This document shows, one piece after another, positions 62,622 to 64,000 of a stretch of DNA of 64,000 bases. A program made the translations under genes and the position numbers. This DNA comes from Phycisphaeraceae bacterium (GTDB lineage Bacteria > Planctomycetota > Phycisphaerae > Phycisphaerales > UBA1924): positions 90,453-154,452 of the forward strand of contig JAHBXG010000002.1 of assembly GCA_019636565.1 (NCBI GenBank), read 5' to 3'. Numbering within the stretch: the first letter of the stretch is position 1; each line of letters starts with the position of its first letter. The notes below the pieces were generated by a model, which saw only the letters and a program-made list of their open reading frames with translations, was not told the origin of the DNA and ran no database searches.

Positions 62622-63476
62622 TCATGCCGGACTTGCGGTTGCATCGGCAACAGAAGGCGCTTCATCCGGATCCCGAAGCACCAGCGTGATCTCCGACGAC
62701 TGCTTGTCCTGCTCCACCCCCACCACGCGCCGGCGCACCAGATCGAGCACGGCGAGGAAGAGACCGATCATCTCGCTGCGGGTGCGGTTGGTCAGTAAGG
62801 CGCGGAAGGTGAGTTTTGGGCGTGATCCGTCCGCGCCTTCCGGCAACTCGCCCTTGATGCGATCGACGATGTCCGCGGCGTGAAGTTCGATCGGAGTGTC
62901 GTCGTACACGACCTGGTGATCGCCAAGACGCTCAAAGTTGACCGTCGCGACGATCTTCTTGAAGGCCTCGAGCAGATCGGTCAGTTCCAAGTCTTCCACA
63001 TCGAGTGCCGCGACTTCGTCCTGAATCGCCTGCGCGTCGGTCGCCGGCGTCGCCTCGTCGGCGCCGCCCGCCGGGAATCGTGCCTGCCATTGCTTGCCCC
63101 GCAGTTCCAGCGCGTCCGCGGCATCACGATATTGCTTGTACGCGAGCAACTGGCGCACGAGGTCGGCACGCGGATCGGTGCCGTTGGCGCCGGTGTCGTC
63201 GGACGCGAGCGCCACGTTTGGGTCGGTGCCGCGCGCCAGCCATCGGCTCTTGATCTCCATGAGCGTCGCGGCCATAACAAGAAACTCGCCGGCGACTTCG
63301 ATGTCCACAGGAGTGCCGTCTTTGTCAAGGTCACGCAGGAACGCGATGTATTGATCCGCGATCGGCGCGATCGGGATGTCGGTGACATCGACCTCGTTCT
63401 TGCGGATCAGGAAAAGCAGGAGGTCGAGCGGGCCCTCGAACGATTCCAGGCGTACCCGATAGTCTTCGGTGAGCAT
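62622..63476 (-). CDS. scpA: Segregation and condensation protein A
   Basis: The 284-residue kleisin has the N-terminal SMC-binding motif YRVRLESFEGPLDLLLFLIR, then EVDVTDIPIAPIADQYIAFL and AGEFLVMAATLMEIKSRWLA, and a winged-helix C-terminal part (RALLTNRTRSEMIGLFLAVL, DLVRRRVVGVEQD). It links the two arms of SMC in chromosome condensation. scpB is not adjacent. It diverges from the isomerase gene at the window end, 111 bp away. Confidence 0.93.
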   Translation of the reverse strand: MLTEDYRVRLESFEGPLDLLLFLIRKNEVDVTDIPIAPIADQYIAFLRDLDKDGTPVDIEVAGEFLVMAATLMEIKSRWLARGTDPNVALASDDTGANGTDPRADLVRQLLAYKQYRDAADALELRGKQWQARFPAGGADEATPATDAQAIQDEVAALDVEDLELTDLLEAFKKIVATVNFERLGDHQVVYDDTPIELHAADIVDRIKGELPEGADGSRPKLTFRALLTNRTRSEMIGLFLAVLDLVRRRVVGVEQDKQSSEITLVLRDPDEAPSVADATASPA

Positions 63477-63587
63477 CCGTGCCTCCGGCGCAAGGCATCG
63501 CGGAATTCAGCGGCTCCGCCGCGGAAAGCGATGGCTTCTGTGGACAGTGTACGCACTTTCGGCCAAAGCCCGAACTACCCTTCAGTG

Positions 63588-64000
63588 ATGCCATCAAAGG
63601 CCGCGCCGGGATCCAAGACGGTCCGAATGACAGAGCCCAAAGTGAAGGGCTCGGAAAACACTGCGCGCCCGCCGGTGAGCGCGACGACCCGGATGCCGAA
63701 GGTCACGCCCGAGGCCATTCAGGCGGGGAAGCGACTGCTTCGTGCCGAGGCGAAGGCGGTTGCAAGCCTCGCGGAATCCATCGGCGATCCGTTTGAGCGG
63801 GCAGTTGAACTCATCGTCGCGTGCGCGGATGCGGGGGGCACGGTGCTGATCACCGGCCTGGGCAAGTCGGGGCTGATCGGGGCCAAGATTTCGGCGACGC
63901 TCTCCTCACTCGGCATCCCTTCCCACTGCGTGCACCCTTCGGAAGCGGCGCACGGCGACCTGGGCCGATTCCGAAAGTGCGATACGGTGATCTGCATCTC
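63588..64000 (+). CDS. KpsF/GutQ-type sugar-phosphate isomerase (SIS domain), 3' end missing
   Basis: The frame is open to the end of the window. From ATG 63627 it reads MTEPKVKGSENTARP and then TPEAIQAGKRLLRAEAKAVA, GTVLITGLGKSGLIGAKISA and SLGIPSHCVHPSEAAHGDLG, the SIS domain of arabinose-5-phosphate isomerase (KdsD/KpsF/GutQ), which feeds Kdo synthesis. ATG 63588 is in frame 39 bp upstream, and I use it as the outer limit; neither start has a strong ribosome-binding site. The CBS domains expected further on lie outside the window. Confidence 0.85.
   Translation, partial: MPSKAAPGSKTVRMTEPKVKGSENTARPPVSATTRMPKVTPEAIQAGKRLLRAEAKAVASLAESIGDPFERAVELIVACADAGGTVLITGLGKSGLIGAKISATLSSLGIPSHCVHPSEAAHGDLGRFRKCDTVICI

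Overview
The window reads as chromosomal DNA of a GC-rich planctomycete, most likely class Phycisphaerae. This is inferred from several features: two secreted proteins ending in a PGS-hydrophobic-RRRR sorting tail (PEP-CTERM-like), three consecutive secreted proteins ending in a cysteine-bounded dockerin-like DDxDFVxFxxAYD motif, a beta-barrel family common in planctomycetes, and an orphan fliM. I see no rRNA operon, IS element, phage, CRISPR array or plasmid function. Most genes are housekeeping or secreted-protein genes, and I did not find a clear new defence or mobile system.

Layout. 1-9.3 kb: 3' end of rarD, a secreted repeat protein, mtnN with a DUF985 cupin, a CHAD protein, an outer-membrane barrel protein, a lipoprotein amidase, a dicarboxylate/amino-acid symporter and an orphan pdhA. 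9.3-14.4 kb: apaG, a large S41 protease (GTG start) and two PEP-CTERM-like proteins, each followed by a GC-rich terminator. 14.5-16.9 kb: tRNA-Val(CAC), a heme oxygenase with a Fur-box-like palindrome over its promoter, and a GT87 membrane glycosyltransferase. 16.9-23.8 kb: arginine cluster on the minus strand, transcribed DUF3467-argC-argB-argF-argG-argH, with an unusual repeat-rich 0.87-kb gap before argH. 24-26.6 kb: a Ppx/GppA-HD phosphatase and an FkbM methyltransferase. 26.7-32.4 kb: three secreted proteins with dockerin-like tails (M14 carboxypeptidase, metzincin-like protease with PKD domain, seven-bladed FG-GAP protein), then a bidirectional terminator and tRNA-Gly(GCC).

32.7-46.8 kb: a DsbD-type reductase, fliM, then the translation operon nusA-infB-DUF503-rbfA, a degenerate HhH-GPD protein, a 1,235-residue TPR protein and yebC. 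A good sigma70 promoter and about 360 nt of structured leader precede nusA; infB and rbfA both start with TTG. 46.9-55.4 kb: a DUF4442-like protein, an MBL hydrolase, a multi-pass membrane protein overlapping queG tail to tail, a TMEM175 channel, a sugar isomerase, a small lipoprotein and a coupled kynA-kynU pair. 55.4-64 kb: a sensor histidine kinase, a cold-shock protein, pnp and rpsO (RNA decay and ribosome module), a class I aminotransferase, a 0.7-kb gap with one possible small ORF, a PhyH-like dioxygenase next to scpA, and the 5' part of a KpsF/GutQ sugar-phosphate isomerase running off the end.

Coordinates for genes whose longest reading frame begins far upstream have been trimmed to starts supported by Shine-Dalgarno sequences, signal peptides or family boundaries; alternatives are given in each entry.
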